Source: Anniella stebbinsi (taxonomy: Eukaryota; Chordata; Lepidosauria; Squamata; Anniellidae). From it: 64,000 bases of DNA. This document shows, one piece after another, positions 32,807 to 43,549 of this stretch. Each line of letters starts with the position of its first letter. Positions within the stretch are counted from its first letter, which is position 1. The DNA lies in NCBI GenBank assembly GCA_029215795.1, contig JARDYH010000004.1, forward strand, positions 29,516,001 to 29,580,000, read 5' to 3'. The notes beneath the pieces were generated by a model. The model was not told where the DNA came from. It was given only the letters and a program-made list of their open reading frames with translations, and ran no database searches. The translations under genes were made by a program, and so were the position numbers.

Positions 32807-33526
32807 ATAATATTGTTGATGTCAACATCCCCTTGTAGTCAATTTCATGTTCAGACTAGCATGTCTGGATATAAAGCTGGTACAAGAGAGACTGATAGGA
32901 TTTTTTTAATGGCAAAGAAAAAAAGGCACCAAGACTAAGGGGAAATCAATATGTGTGGAATGACAAGAGGATTTCTTGGATTCTGCTCTTTGTTATTGAC
33001 TGGTTGATAACAGATGTTTTGGTATCTTGCTTAACATTCTGGGCCAAATACAATTATTGACACAATCTGGGACTGCTTAGCAGCTAGACCTCCTTTGCTA
33101 GAGCTTAGACTGCAGGTGGCATCATTCCAAATTAATGGAACAATCCACACTAGTTTAGACTGTGGTCTGGAGTGGGCATCAGGGATAAAGTGTGAACACT
33201 GAAAGGTATAACTAAATTGTGATTAAAATCACATAGTACCAACTGGCTTGGGGTTGGTATTAGTGACTAGTATAGATATAGAAAAACTCCTGAGCCGGGT
33301 CTAATCCAGGGATTTGGACATCTTGCTGTGTGTAATGTGAACAATCTAATTTATTATGTGCACTGCCTTAACTCAGCACAAATCCATTTTTGACATTTGA
33401 TTGCAACTCCTTAAGACACAATGGCTTGGGCTGCCTGAATGTAGGAGAATCGTTCTTCTGATCAAAAGCAACCAAAACCAATGAAGGATGACTGTGACTT
33501 AAACTTGCAACCTGATGAGTTTAACC

Positions 33527-33538
33527 CCCCCCCCCCCC
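33527..33538. repeat. Poly(C) run
   Basis: About 12 consecutive C. Confidence 0.9.
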
Positions 33539-33927
33539 ACAAGATTAAAGCAATGTACAGTTTTCTTGGGCCCTGCTTCTTAAACTGGATGTGCTATTCG
33601 TGGCCAATTGTTTTGTTTGGAGTATTGTACCATGCACACCACATTGCCTGCATAGCGATTGATTCTAGTTCTTAAGCACAACCAGCTGAGCATGGTTTTT
33701 GATTTCAGTGGGCATGCCCATGGTGAGATGGCGCCAAACTGGGAGGGGTATCTGATACCCTAGAAGACAGAAATAACATGTAAGACCTTCTCAAAAGGAG
33801 GGAGCACTGGACCAGCACTAACAAAATGCATTTCAACAGTGATAAATGTAACATTCTGCATTTATGTAGGGAAAAACTAGAGGCACAAATATAGGATGGG
33901 TGACACCTGGTTTGACACCAGTATCAT

Positions 33928-34465
33928 AGGCGTGCGCAGCATATTTCATTAGGGTGTGCATCCAGGATTTTTTTTAAGAAAAGGTGTACATTTATTGAAT
34001 ACTCAATCATAAAGGACATTATTTTTATTCACTTATTTATTAAACACTGTAGACACTAATGCCCTGCTCTGCATTCGGCTTGTCTGACCACAGGAGGGAT
34101 GTTGCAGGTGAGGGGGGATGAGATGTTCCTCAAGCCTCAGCATTGGTGGGGCTTTGTAGTGACACTGGTCAGAAGAGGGGCTTAATAGACTATATTAAAC
34201 TTTGGGGCCCTTCCTCCTGGCCCCTTTGAAGCATGGCTCCTGGCAGAGAGGCTCCTGGCAGAGCGATTTCTTTTCGCTCTTGATGCCAGGAGCAATGACA
34301 TGCTGTTGGGGGCAGAAGAACAGCCAGAGGGTAGCCAAAGGTCCATTCCTGCTGCGTCTGGATCCTCATCTGGATCTCTACTCAGTGCCCCCCATTTCTG
34401 CCCTTATTGTTTGAGACATTAGGGTGTGCCTGGGCACACCTGGCACACCCCTTGCACACCCCTAT
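33928..34465. repeat. DNA-transposon-like element, CATAGG(C/G)GTG ends
   Basis: The left end is CATAGGCGTGCGCAGC, followed by CATTAGGGTGTGCATCCAGG. The right end mirrors it (ACATTAGGGTGTGCCTGGGC, then GCACACCCCTATG). The interior shows no transposase. It looks like a non-autonomous hAT-type element about 540 bp long. Confidence 0.5.
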
Positions 34466-34470
34466 GAATA

Positions 34471-34577
34471 TGGTCCTGTTCAGAAGACACCCATGGCTTT
34501 AACCATGGTGCTTAAGCCAAAAACCCTTAAGCAACATGGTTAAAGCAGTGGTTTAAGGCGTTTTCTGAACAGGGCCT
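34471..34577. repeat. Small TIR element (GTCCTGTTCAGAAGACAC)
   Basis: The ends CCTGTTCAGAAGACAC and TTTTCTGAACAGGG are inverted repeats, with interior CCATGGCTTTAACCATGG and TGGTTTAAGG blocks. Related to 11546-11719. Confidence 0.6.
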
Positions 34578-34924
34578 ATATGAGGGAAACATCTAGGACA
34601 GGGCTGTCAAACCTTTTTTTAGCTGAAGTGCTGAATTCTATTTAGGACAAGCTCTTGGGGCTGCATTCTACTGGTGGATGGGGCTGAAGGTAACAGCAGT
34701 GGAGCCAAGGCCAAACGGAACAGGGCAAGAAATACCAAAGCTACCAGCATATTTTAGCTTAAAGCTATAATTGCTGATAACTAAGCTGTAAGAGTGGCAT
34801 TTCTAACTTTTAGAACAGGGGAAAAATCCGCACAAAAGCTGGGAAACCACTAGGGGAAAGGGAGTGGGGCTAGGGAAATGGCACATGGCTGTCCGGGGAA
34901 CCCTGGAGGGCCAGATTTGTCTTG

Positions 34925-35035
34925 AGGTTCTCCACCCCGATCTATGGCTTTTAGTAGCAGTGGATGTCATGCATCAGCAGAGGGTTAGACTAGATTACCT
35001 TCAGAGATACCTTCCAACGCTATGATTCTAAGATC
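34925..35035 (+). repeat. CR1 LINE extreme 3' end
   Basis: AGACTAGATTACCTTCAGAG and CCTTCCAACGCTATGATTCT are the standard CR1 3' terminus (ATGATTCT end). Sense orientation, less than 500 bp upstream of the GHRH TATA box. Confidence 0.65.
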
Positions 35036-35415
35036 TCTAGCTGTTTTATTTGCCTGACACATGACTGCCATTGTTGGCAAAGGACTAAAACATGAACTGC
35101 TCTGCTAACCCCAGCAGGTAGGAGCAATACATGCTGATAATTGGGAGGAACACACTATGCCAGAAAGAAATGATTTTACAAAGGAGGAAGGAGGCGATAG
35201 AAAATGGTTAAACTCTTGCTCATCGTTGGCTGTCCTTTCATGTTAAAAATGGGTGTTCTAAAGAAATGCAGAATTCACCTAGTTAAGCAAAACTGGTCTT
35301 TATTCTACCCAGTGTTGAGGATTCACATGCCAGCCACCCTCAGCTGGTTCTCCACCTGCCTGCACCCTCTTTTGCAAAGGAGGGGATGCTAAACACAGCT
35401 TCCTGAACGATCCTC

Positions 35416-35421
35416 TGACGT
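35416..35421 (+). promoter_or_regulatory. GHRH: CRE-like half site upstream of GHRH
   Basis: TGACGT lies 35 bp upstream of the TATA box. It could bind CREB/ATF-type factors. This is inference from one short motif. Confidence 0.3.
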
Positions 35422-35455
35422 TCAGAAGCTTGCAGGTTTGATGAGGGAGGGAAGG

Positions 35456-35463
35456 TATAAAAG
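35456..35463 (+). promoter_or_regulatory. GHRH: TATA box of GHRH
   Basis: TATAAAAG lies upstream of a GC-richer 5' region, with a splice donor about 170 bp downstream. A start near 35485-35490 is expected. GHRH is a tissue-restricted neuropeptide gene, so a TATA promoter is plausible. Confidence 0.55.
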
Positions 35464-35485
35464 AAGGGGCGGCAATGCCCACAAC

Positions 35486-35635
35486 AGCAGGAGACCAGCT
35501 ACTCTAGTTAGGAACGGCTGGTTCAAGTGCTCTCCATTTCCTGGGACAAGGACAAGAGAGGCAGAAAAATTGACAAGAAAGAAGGTTAAGAAAGAGCTTG
35601 CAGACTTCAAGAGGATATTGTTTCTGAAGAAACCT
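35486..35635 (+). other. GHRH: Probable GHRH untranslated exon 1
   Basis: The start is inferred from the TATA box. The end is the donor CT/GTAAGT at 35635/35636. There is no ATG-initiated frame that joins the hormone frame. Mammalian GHRH also has a non-coding first exon. An alternative donor (AAG/GTTAAG near 35585) is possible. Confidence 0.45.
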
Positions 35636-36735
35636 GTAAGTTGGTGCAGTGCATGGATTTTTTTTAAAAAACTGGATAGTTGCTTCCGGGGGTGTGTGTG
35701 TGGAAGGAATAATCAACTAGTTTCACCTGTCTGCTAGAAACTTCGTAGATTGATTACGACTACAATCTTATGCACGCTTGCTTGGGAATAAATAAACGTG
35801 AATAGGATTAGGCTGTAAATTACAAAGTTAAATATTTATAATTGGATTTCCGATATTTCAACAGATTTACAAAAGCAATCTGGACATTTACTAGCCCAAA
35901 TATCTAATTTGGACCTGAGTTTTTCTTTTCTTTTTAAAGCGATGTTAAAAATAGATAAATCTGCCATTGCCATTTTATTGATATTTCTTCATCAGAAAGT
36001 GAATGGACATTTAAACTACTAGTTTAGCTAGAGATTGGCTTATCGACAAAAAGAAAAGGAAGTTGTACATATGTATGGCTCCCTAGAGACAAAAGGCACA
36101 AATTGAGAGCGGAGTGGACATTCTACTGAATCAACTTTCATCAAATTGTGTAAACATTTGTGAAATTTGGACAAAAATCAAAGCTCTGTTGCACTTACAC
36201 ATTTTGTTGGTTTTACTAACCCAGCTGCCTTTTTGGAATCTATTTCATCCTTAGGCCGCTATTTTATGTATGAAATGTTGCGTTGTTGCCATTATAACAG
36301 CCAGTACCTAGCTCACATTTACTCAGAAGCAAGCCCCATTTCTTTCAAATAGATCGACTTCCAAATAAGTATGCTTAGGACTGCAAACTTTATCTGATAT
36401 GTACGGTATTAATTGTTCAATCCTATACATACTTAATGGGGAAGGAAGCCCCGTTGAACACAAAGGAGATTACTTCTGAGTAAACATGGATAAGCTTGCA
36501 CTGAAAAACACCCATTAAAGGGAAAGGTGAAAGGACTGCCTAACAGATCTTAACCCCATCCTTTTTGCATTACTTTCCAGACTGATCAGGCAACTAGAGT
36601 CTCTACAACTATATTTTGTTAGCACTTAGCAGTTCTGAAATCAATCAACCAACAGGAATGAAATAGGCTTTTGGGATTACAAACTTTTATTTTGAAAGAG
36701 GTTTTTTTTTCTTTTTCTTCCCCTTCTGCATGCTG

Positions 36736-36785
<50 letters not shown>

Positions 36786-39700
36786 CCCAAAGCGCCCCCC
36801 CCCCCCTCTGCTTCAGTTTCTGAAATAAGATAACATCTTGCTGGGCTGCCAACTCAACCCTGTGCAGAGGGAGATTTTTTTTTTAAAAAAAATCTTTAGC
36901 TTCTGAAACATCAGAATCCTTCGATTAAACCTTGTCCCATAACAGAGAAAGCAGAGAATTTGTTGTTATTATGATTTCTATTGTGTTCTCTAGAAAGCTC
37001 AGTGCAGCTGTTGCAGGACTCCTGCCACAGATCCAGTTCACAACCACCTTAGGTGCACCAATGCAAAAGAATTAGATGCTGTCAAACCATTCACAGGACA
37101 ATTCACATGAATTTAGTCCTTACACAGGACAGAGAACAAAGAGTTGTGATTAGAGTTGAAAGGAACAGCAGTGCCTTAAGAATTCAGCCATATGACCCTG
37201 ACAATCGGAATGGTTTTATTATACAAGGTTGCATCCCTCAAGCCACTTAATCAGAAACATCAGCACTACTCAGGGGATCTGTTCCGGACCAGATTATAGC
37301 CAAGGAGTCATTCGTGAAATGGCCTCTCCTGCCCTGTATTTTCCTTTCCTCCACCGATAGCTAGTTCAGTTAAAGTGATGGCAGTTCGAAAACAGCAGAC
37401 TGAGATCCTGCAGCTTTTCAGCAATAATGAGAAACAAGTCAACAGATTTGTACACATGTCTGCAGTAATTGTTCTGTCTATTTCTGACATCCAGGTGGTC
37501 AGTGCCGTTGCTTATTTAGCTAAACTAACATCAGCCATGCACAAGAGGTATCAGCAGGCTTGGGGGGACCCTAAGGGGGCCCCCCCCCCCCAAATTGCTC
37601 AATGAGGACTGAGTGTGCTCAGTGGCTACAGGATGCTGACTGAGAGCATCATCACACAGGGAAAATTTGTGTTTGTTTACCATTGCTTCTCCGGCCATGC
37701 ATTTGTCCCTCATTACTTCCTCTTTTGGAAGGGCATGTAGCCCATTCAGTGGGCCGTTTTGATCGTGCTGCTTCTCCTGCACATGGTAAGAGATAGTGGC
37801 AACTTCTATCTTTAAAAATAAGTCACATTTACTGGCGTGTTTTTTTGTGGCCCAAAGAAGGCTAGAAGGGGTGGGAGGTGCGTGGGAGGCTGACTATGTC
37901 GTGAGAGGGACCCATGAAAATCCGTGGGTGCCCAGTAATGAGTGTGCAATAAAACACTTGTCTGATGAAGTTCTCAATCTTGGAGGAGGGGATGGAAACC
38001 TTAGGGTGAGCCGGGGTGGTGGTGTAGACGGAATGGCTGGAATCAGCAGGGCTTCTCTCTACAATATTTTGTCGGTAGTCTGACTTGTATTTATGTATTT
38101 CTGAAACAGGCCTCCATTAAGAAGTCTTATTTGGCTATGTCAGAATAGGGTTTTGATTTTCCTTTCCCCTTATTCACACGCTAGGCTGGAAGACAGAAAG
38201 AGCACCTGTTTCAGTAACTGTCCGATGGATCACTGAATCCAAACTAAGGGGTGGGAGGGAGACTCATTCGACTTAGAAAAACAGCAAAACCACCACCTCT
38301 ATGGTGGTTGTGTCTCAAATGCTGCACACGAGGCTGTCTTTGCAATTCCAGTGAAGCCCATTTTCTCCTTTTTTTTTGCAGACTGCCGCAGAAAAGTGAA
38401 GTATGCTGAACAGGGCTATTCCCTTCCTCTTCCTCCATTTTGTCATGTGTTCTCTCTCATCTCCTCTCTACCCAGCACTGAGGTGGGCAACCTTCTCCCT
38501 GATGTTTGGATCCATTGGTGGGCAACACATGCCCCACCCCCCAGCCTTTCTTGTGGTCCATGCCCAAGTGGTCATTGCCACATTGCTGCCACATTTCACC
38601 AATAAGGGGGCAAAATAGTTGCCTTTGCGTGTTAAAACAAGATGCATGGGGAGCTTACACCTTGCATTAATGTGAAAATATGCTCCCGGAAGCCCCCAAA
38701 GAGCGCATTTGTATTAAAGCAAGGTGTGCCCTCTCCACGCCATGTTTTAAAGTGATAATGTAACTTTTCTTCCACTGCTGAAATTTGGTGGCAGTGATGA
38801 TTGAGCGGGTGGTGATGGGGGCTGCAAATATTGACGGAATATTTGCGGAAATCACAATTTGCGCAAAATCGCAGGCATAAATAGCACAATTTGCAAAAAA
38901 AATGCAGGTGTAAAGGGCCATGTATGTCTGCAATTTTATTCAAATTACACTATTTACAGCTGCGTTTTTGCACAAATTGTGATTTCCGAATTTATTTTTT
39001 TAAAAAGGGAAACTGCAAGCTTGCCCAACTTGGCATGTGCCAAGTCGAGCCAGCTCGGGGATCCGCAAGCTGGCATTTGAAGTGCTGAGTTGGCAAAACA
39101 ACAACAACAACAACCCAGTTGTCTCTGACATCCCTACTTGTGGGTCACGTTTCCCACCCCCTGGCCTAGACAGAGCCGTATTGCATGAGTTCTGAAAGAG
39201 CTACATTGGCTGCCTATTTTCTACTGAGCCTAATTATAATAATAATAATAATAATAACGATTTATTTCTTACCCGCCTCTCCATCTAGATCGAGGCGGGG
39301 AACAACAGCATGATAAAATACATAAAACTAATTAAAACATGACAAATATTATTAAAACTGCATTAAAACATCCTAAAACATCATTAAAACATCCTAAAAC
39401 ATCCTAAAAACATTCTAAAAATTACACTGGATATGCCTGCCGGAAGAGAACAGTCTTTATAGCTTTCTTAAATTCTAAAAGACTGTTGAGTTGACGAGTC
39501 TCCTCCGGCAGGTCATTCCACAGTCTGGGAGCGGCAGAAGAGAATTCAACGTGCTGGGGCTTACCTTTACAGCCCTAAATGACTTGGAGGCCCAAGTATC
39601 TGCCCATGCCTTAAGTTAATCAGAGAAGGCAAAGTACAATTTTTCATCTACTGTGGTGGTGCCCTGATTTTGGAACATTATTGCAGAGGGGGTAAGCTTG

Positions 39701-42700
39701 GCATCAACATTGTACTCTTTTCAGATCCAGGTTAAAGCCTTTTTATTTACCCATGTATTTTAAATTCACATTTGTATTATTTATCTGGTTGAAGTAGTTT
39801 TACACCTCTCAATTTTACTGTATTGATGGTTAGGTTTTCTGCTGTCTTTAATGTATGATTTTGTGTGTGTGTGTGTATATCACCTTTCAAACAAAACATA
39901 TATATAAAAAAAGAATTCCCAGAAAAGACAACCTGCAACAAATATAGTCTTTTCACATGTATAGTTATTTTATGATCTCCTCTCTCCTTCCAGGATTGTC
40001 TAGCAATTGTAGTCTCAGCATACTATTAGAAATGTATATTGTAACTCAGTGTTGTCTCGATGTTTTAAACTGAAAATTGGTCATGCTGTCTGGAGCTGAT
40101 TGGAGCTGTAGTCCAAAAGATCTGGGAGGGGGGTACTAAGTTGCCCACATCTGGACTTTATTGTATTATTCATAGCATTTTCAGTGTTGTCTGGGCTTGC
40201 TGTTTTAGGTACAGTCCACTACCCTTTTCTGGCAAAGCAGTGAGCTTTCAGCTGCAAGAAAGTGGCCCAGTGCAGAGCCACAATCTCTCAGTAGAAGAGC
40301 AGGAAGAGGAGAACCTCCTCACTGATCCTGCTGAGAAAAGGTGGGTATATTAGTGCCTCAAATCCAACAGTCAAAAGTGGCAATTATTATTATATTTATA
40401 GCCCACTGTTTTTTCCTCCGAACCCAAGGTGGCTTACATGATCCTCCTCCATTTTATCCTCACAACAACCCTATGAGGTAGGTTAAGCTGAGTCAGTGAC
40501 TGGCCCAAAGCTGCCCAGTGAGCTTCCATTGTGTGTCATATGAGATATAAATGTGCCAGAGGGATATAGCGTTACCATGAAGGGATTGTAATGATTTGAC
40601 ATAAGGTGTCGATCTGGGCCAGCATCCTGTTTCCTACAATGGCCAATCAAATGCTTCTGGGAAACCCTTCAAAAGGGTGTGAAGATTATAGCCATCTCAT
40701 GTGGTTGCTTCTCAGCATATGGTACTTAGTGGCACGCTGCCTCTGAACATGGACACTGCAAATACCCATCAGGCCTAAGACATTGATCAGCCTATCCTTC
40801 ACGAATTTGTCTGATCTCACTTTAAAGCTATCTATTATTAAGTGTATTATTTATTAACAAATATTTATAAGTTGCTTCTCTGCCCACCAGGGCCCTTCAA
40901 GAAACACACAATTTAACCAATGAATAAATCACAACAGAAAAGCCCAAGCCAACCTAGCCCCCAACAAAACATTCTTTAGAAGAAGCCAGAAAAATATTAA
41001 AATCCACCAAAGCTTCAGCAAAACAGTGCAGTTTGTAAAACTTGGTGGTGATGGAACCAAGCTGACCTTCCTTGGGAGGGAGTTCCATATTAGCTACAGA
41101 AAAGGCCTTGTCTCATGTACTCATCAACTTGGCCTCTCTTGGTGGTGGGACATGTAATAAGACGAAAGAACTGCTGGTAGTGATCACATCTTGTGCCAAT
41201 GAATTCTCGATATTACATGTAATTTTGGAAGCAGCAATGGTACCTAGGAAAGTTTGTGTACATGATTTATTAAAAAAAAATCCTCTAGAAATCATAGTGC
41301 TAAGACATCACTGCCTACCTGAGTGTAGCCATGGTTCCATGCCCATATTGGATTGGATCATGACGATTTCTAGATTAAGAAAGTTAGAATCCCAGGATCT
41401 TTAAATTAAACTTTACTTTTTCAGAAGAAACAAGGGGTTTGATGCTCTTGACTCATGTTAGCAGTTTGAATGTCCTTGATCTGGATTGGTTTAGCACTTC
41501 TATTCCTTGCAAAAAATAAAAAAGGGAAAAAAATATCAAAGGACCTTCTATATAATCTGCTGATGCTTGAAAGCAGACACAGTTTCAGCATAAGCAGACA
41601 TCTCCATACACTTTAATAGAGTGGGCGGCTTTATGTTCAGGAATTGATGCAGGTGGGACAGATTCCTCCATCAAGTGAAAGGAAAAGACATCGTTTGCAT
41701 GGTGCTCTGGGGCAAGGAAGCACTGAACCAGGATGATTGTGTGTTTGTGCTTCATTAGAATGCAGCGTCATGCAGATGCCATATTCACCGATAGTTACCG
41801 GAAAGTCCGGGGAAAGATGTCAGCCCAGAAGTTATTACAGGGCATTGTTGGGAAAAGACTTGGGTAAGTGGAATTTTATTATTCGTTATTACCATTACTT
41901 TGATAGCAGTGTGCCTCTACTGGTCTGTCAGACATAAGGCCCAGGGAGGGCACAAGCTCCTGCAGTTGCTTTTTAGCATTGAACCTTGAGTGCGAAAGAC
42001 TCCTTTCCAGATATATCTTAGAATCAGGCACCAATAAGTCACATACCATAGTAATAAGCTCAATACAGTTTGGGTCACACTCAACCATTCCCTGTGAGAA
42101 ATCGAAGTTCAAAGAAAAACTGTCTTAACAGGATCTCTCCACATTTATCTACAAAAACCTTGGGTTGTATCTAACTCTTGACCAGGCGCCAATCTGACAG
42201 CATCCTTATGGACAGTCGCTACCACCAGCAGATGGAACTGAGGAATTTCTTGGGAGCCATGTTGCAGAATCAAAGGTTAGTAGGAAGATTCATTGGAGTA
42301 CATTACACTACATTTTCAAGTGTACACCCAAGTTTTTAGGTGTACACCTAAAAATATGAAGCATGGATGGAGCCATAATTGGCCATAGTGCTCTTTTGAG
42401 TGTTCAGTAAGTAACATACTATGTGTGAAGTGGCCCTTGGTGCTATCAGGTTAGGGAAATTGTAAGGGTTGCATCGAACACTTTGCTAGCAGAAAAAGTA
42501 CAAGAGATGGTGCTGTTTCACTAGCACTGGTGAAATCACTAACGTAAGCAACACCTACCCTTATGAAGTCATATTGAGTTGCACAATGGCATGTGTGATG
42601 GCTTGCAGAAGTAGAATCAACGCATTGGACTGGACCCTTAAACAAAGGATTAAAACCGTGTGGCTTTGGCAAGTAGTAGCTTCATGCTACTGGAGTGATA

Positions 42701-43545
42701 CTATTGAATGCAACCCAGTGTGTGAAGGTGCCCTTCCATGGTTTGGTCCCCCTGAGGTTCTTCAACCTTTTAAGGAAGGGACCAGCCAATTCAATTCTGC
42801 TTGTATGTGGCAGAATAATGTTTTAGTGGTGTTTGGGAAGAATTGAGCTTTGTGGTGGAGCACATGCTTTACATGCAGAAGGTCCTAGTTCCAGTCTCTG
42901 GCATCTCTAGCTACAAGAATCGGGTAGCAATGGATGGGAAAGACCTCTGCCAAGACTCCAGAGGGACACACTGCCAGTCAAAGTAGACAATATTGGTCTA
43001 GAGATGGACAAATAGTCTTGACATGGTATAAGGTAGCTTCCTATGTTCCTTTCTTAGTTGCATAATCTGACCTTAAAGCCACTCCCCACAGTCTGTGTAC
43101 TCAACTAGTCACAGCTTGGTGTCTTGCCCACAGAAATTACTACCCTGCCCCACTGGAAACTGAAATGATTATCACCCAGCAAGACGTCATGTTTCTCTTC
43201 TTTTGTTTCTAGGCCTCAAGATATCAACAATGACCATTTAGAAGATTTTGTCAGTGTCCTGGCCAAGCTCATGGAACTGTAGATAAACTTCGCCCCATCA
43301 CATTCTGGTCAGTGCCATTCTCCAAGTGTCAAGCTTTACAAGAGTTCTACCTGCTTCTAAAGCAGTGGAAAAGGAGTCTATGAGTGTCATACTATCTGGA
43401 ATGCCATCACCTACCGCAGACAACTGTCAGCAAAGAAAAATATGATGGACTTATATTCCTTGTACTTACTACAGTCAGATGAGTTACACTGCTGAATGTG
43501 TAGCCTTACTTCAGCTTGAAAATAAATGACCATGATATATAGCAA
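35486..43545 (+). CDS. GHRH: GHRH gene, complete (growth-hormone-releasing hormone precursor)
   Basis: It encodes the hypothalamic peptide that stimulates pituitary growth-hormone release through the GHRH receptor, a class B G-protein-coupled receptor. Five coding exons (38403-38482, 40209-40340, 41759-41863, 42186-42275, 43213-43282) join in frame to give 158 residues. In order these are a signal peptide (MLNRAIPFLFLHFVMCSLS), an acidic cryptic peptide ending in AEKR, then MQR, and the hormone starting HADAIFTDSYRKVRG. A GKR amidation and cleavage site follows after hormone residue 27, then a C-terminal peptide ending LAKLMEL. Introns obey GT/AG with consistent phase. TATA box and poly(A) signal bracket it. 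The hormone start distinguishes it from VIP, PACAP and secretin; the MANBAL and RPN2 neighbours confirm it. Mammalian precursors lack the cryptic exon. Confidence 0.93.
36300..36505. repeat. Two copies of an AATCCTATACAT/TTACTCAGAAG palindromic repeat
   Basis: 36310-36395 has TTTACTCAGAAGCAAGCCCC with a degraded AGGACTGCAA end. 36418-36505 has CAATCCTATACATACTTAAT, GAAGCCCCGTTGAACACAAA and ATTACTTCTGAGTAAACATG. Both are in the first intron of GHRH. Confidence 0.5.
36737..36782. repeat. (CT)n microsatellite
   Basis: About 23 CT units in the first intron of GHRH, followed by a poly(C) run near 36797. Confidence 0.95.
38382..38482 (+). CDS. GHRH: GHRH exon 2 (signal peptide)
   Basis: A pyrimidine-rich acceptor ends in TTTTTTGCAG at 38381. 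The ATG at 38403 opens a 26-codon stretch with a hydrophobic core (IPFLFLHFVMC). The exon ends AG at 38482 before donor GTGGGC. The second ATG (codon 15) is inside the hydrophobic core, so the first is preferred. Confidence 0.88.
39175..39900 (+). repeat. Old sense LINE (CR1-like), split by an antisense CR1
   Basis: The parts 39175-39233 (AGAGCTACATTGGCTGCC) and 39551-39900 (GTGCTGGGGCTTACCTTTAC, GCCCTAAATGACTTGG) are consecutive pieces of the C-terminal CR1-type ORF2 region on the plus strand. They are separated by the element at 39234-39550. All frames are degraded. Confidence 0.55.
39234..39550 (-). repeat. CR1 LINE 3' fragment with AAT tail
   Basis: On the plus strand it begins with seven AAT units (39238-39257), then TTATTTCTTACCCGCCTC and GATCGAGGCGGGGAACAACA. 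Near 39480-39530 it carries CTCCGGCAGGTCATTCCACA. Same subfamily as 46960-47513, in reverse. It sits inside the older LINE. Confidence 0.7.
40088..40152. repeat. CCAGATGT-type repeat fragment
   Basis: CTGTCTGGAGCTGATTGGAG and CTGTAGTCCAAAAGATCTGG form the right half of the family, just before GHRH exon 3. Confidence 0.45.
40209..40340 (+). CDS. GHRH: GHRH exon 3 (cryptic peptide)
   Basis: Acceptor TTTTAG at 40208, donor GTGGGT at 40341. It encodes 44 residues, YSPLPFSGKAVSFQ through an acidic run (EEQEEEN) to TDPAEK, and ends AG, which completes Arg with the next exon. The length is exactly 132 bp and both flanking introns split an Arg codon after AG, so the exon can be skipped without changing frame. 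Mammalian GHRH lacks it. Confidence 0.85.
40383..40535 (-). repeat. Sauria-type SINE, 5'-truncated
   Basis: The plus strand has TTATAGCCCACTGTTTTTTC, CATTTTATCCTCACAACAAC, CTATGAGGTAGGTTAAGCTG and CCCAGTGAGCTTCCAT. The tRNA-like head is missing. Confidence 0.75.
40600..40835 (-). repeat. Degraded L2-type LINE 3' UTR
   Basis: The plus strand has GATCTGGGCCAGCATCCTG, GGCACGCTGCCTCTGAACAT and CACGAATTTGTCTGATCTC, which are older matches to the family at 9680-10485. Confidence 0.5.
40845..41195 (-). repeat. Degraded CR1 LINE 3' part
   Basis: The plus strand runs from an AT-rich tail (TTATTTATTAACAAATATTT) through GGGAGGGAGTTCCATATTAG and AGAAAAGGCCTTGTCTCATG, the reverse of a CR1 C-terminal region. 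It lies in the third intron of GHRH. Confidence 0.5.
41759..41863 (+). CDS. GHRH: GHRH exon 4 (hormone core)
   Basis: Acceptor TTCATTAG at 41758, donor GTAAGT at 41864. It encodes R-MQR and then the hormone, starting His at 41769. Visible hormone parts are HADAIFTDSYRKVRGKMSAQ and KLLQGIV, then GKRLG. The N-terminal HADAIF is the receptor-activating end typical of non-mammalian GHRH. GKR after residue 27 is a standard amidation plus dibasic cleavage site. Confidence 0.95.
42186..42275 (+). CDS. GHRH: GHRH exon 5 (C-terminal peptide)
   Basis: Acceptor GACCAG at 42185, donor GTTAGT at 42276. It encodes RQSDSILMDSRYHQQMELRN and FLGAMLQNQ. The first residues continue hormone exon 4 as RLG/RQ, comparable to the LGRQ region of the mammalian precursor, and QMEL is also shared. 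Confidence 0.9.
42846..43045 (+). repeat. tRNA-derived SINE
   Basis: The head GTGGTGGAGCACATGCTTTA and the B-box-like AGTTCCAGTCTC are tRNA-like. The body has AGACCTCTGCCAAGACTCCA and CAGTCAAAGTAGACAATATT, and the tail GGTAGCTTCCTATGTTCC. A second, antisense copy is at 58190-58535. It is not the Sauria family. Confidence 0.6.
43213..43282 (+). CDS. GHRH: GHRH last coding exon
   Basis: Acceptor TTTGTTTCTAG at 43212. It encodes 22 residues ending EDFVSVLAKLMEL, with stop TAG at 43280-43282. It reads through to a 3' UTR. Confidence 0.9.
43521..43526 (+). terminator. GHRH: GHRH poly(A) signal
   Basis: AATAAA lies 239 bases after the stop codon, so transcript cleavage is expected near 43540-43550. 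Confidence 0.75.
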
Positions 43546-43549
43546 ATAT

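Noticed and set aside
36737..36782. CT repeat as a GHRH regulatory GAGA element
   Set aside because: A simple microsatellite in the intron. There is no evidence of a regulatory role.
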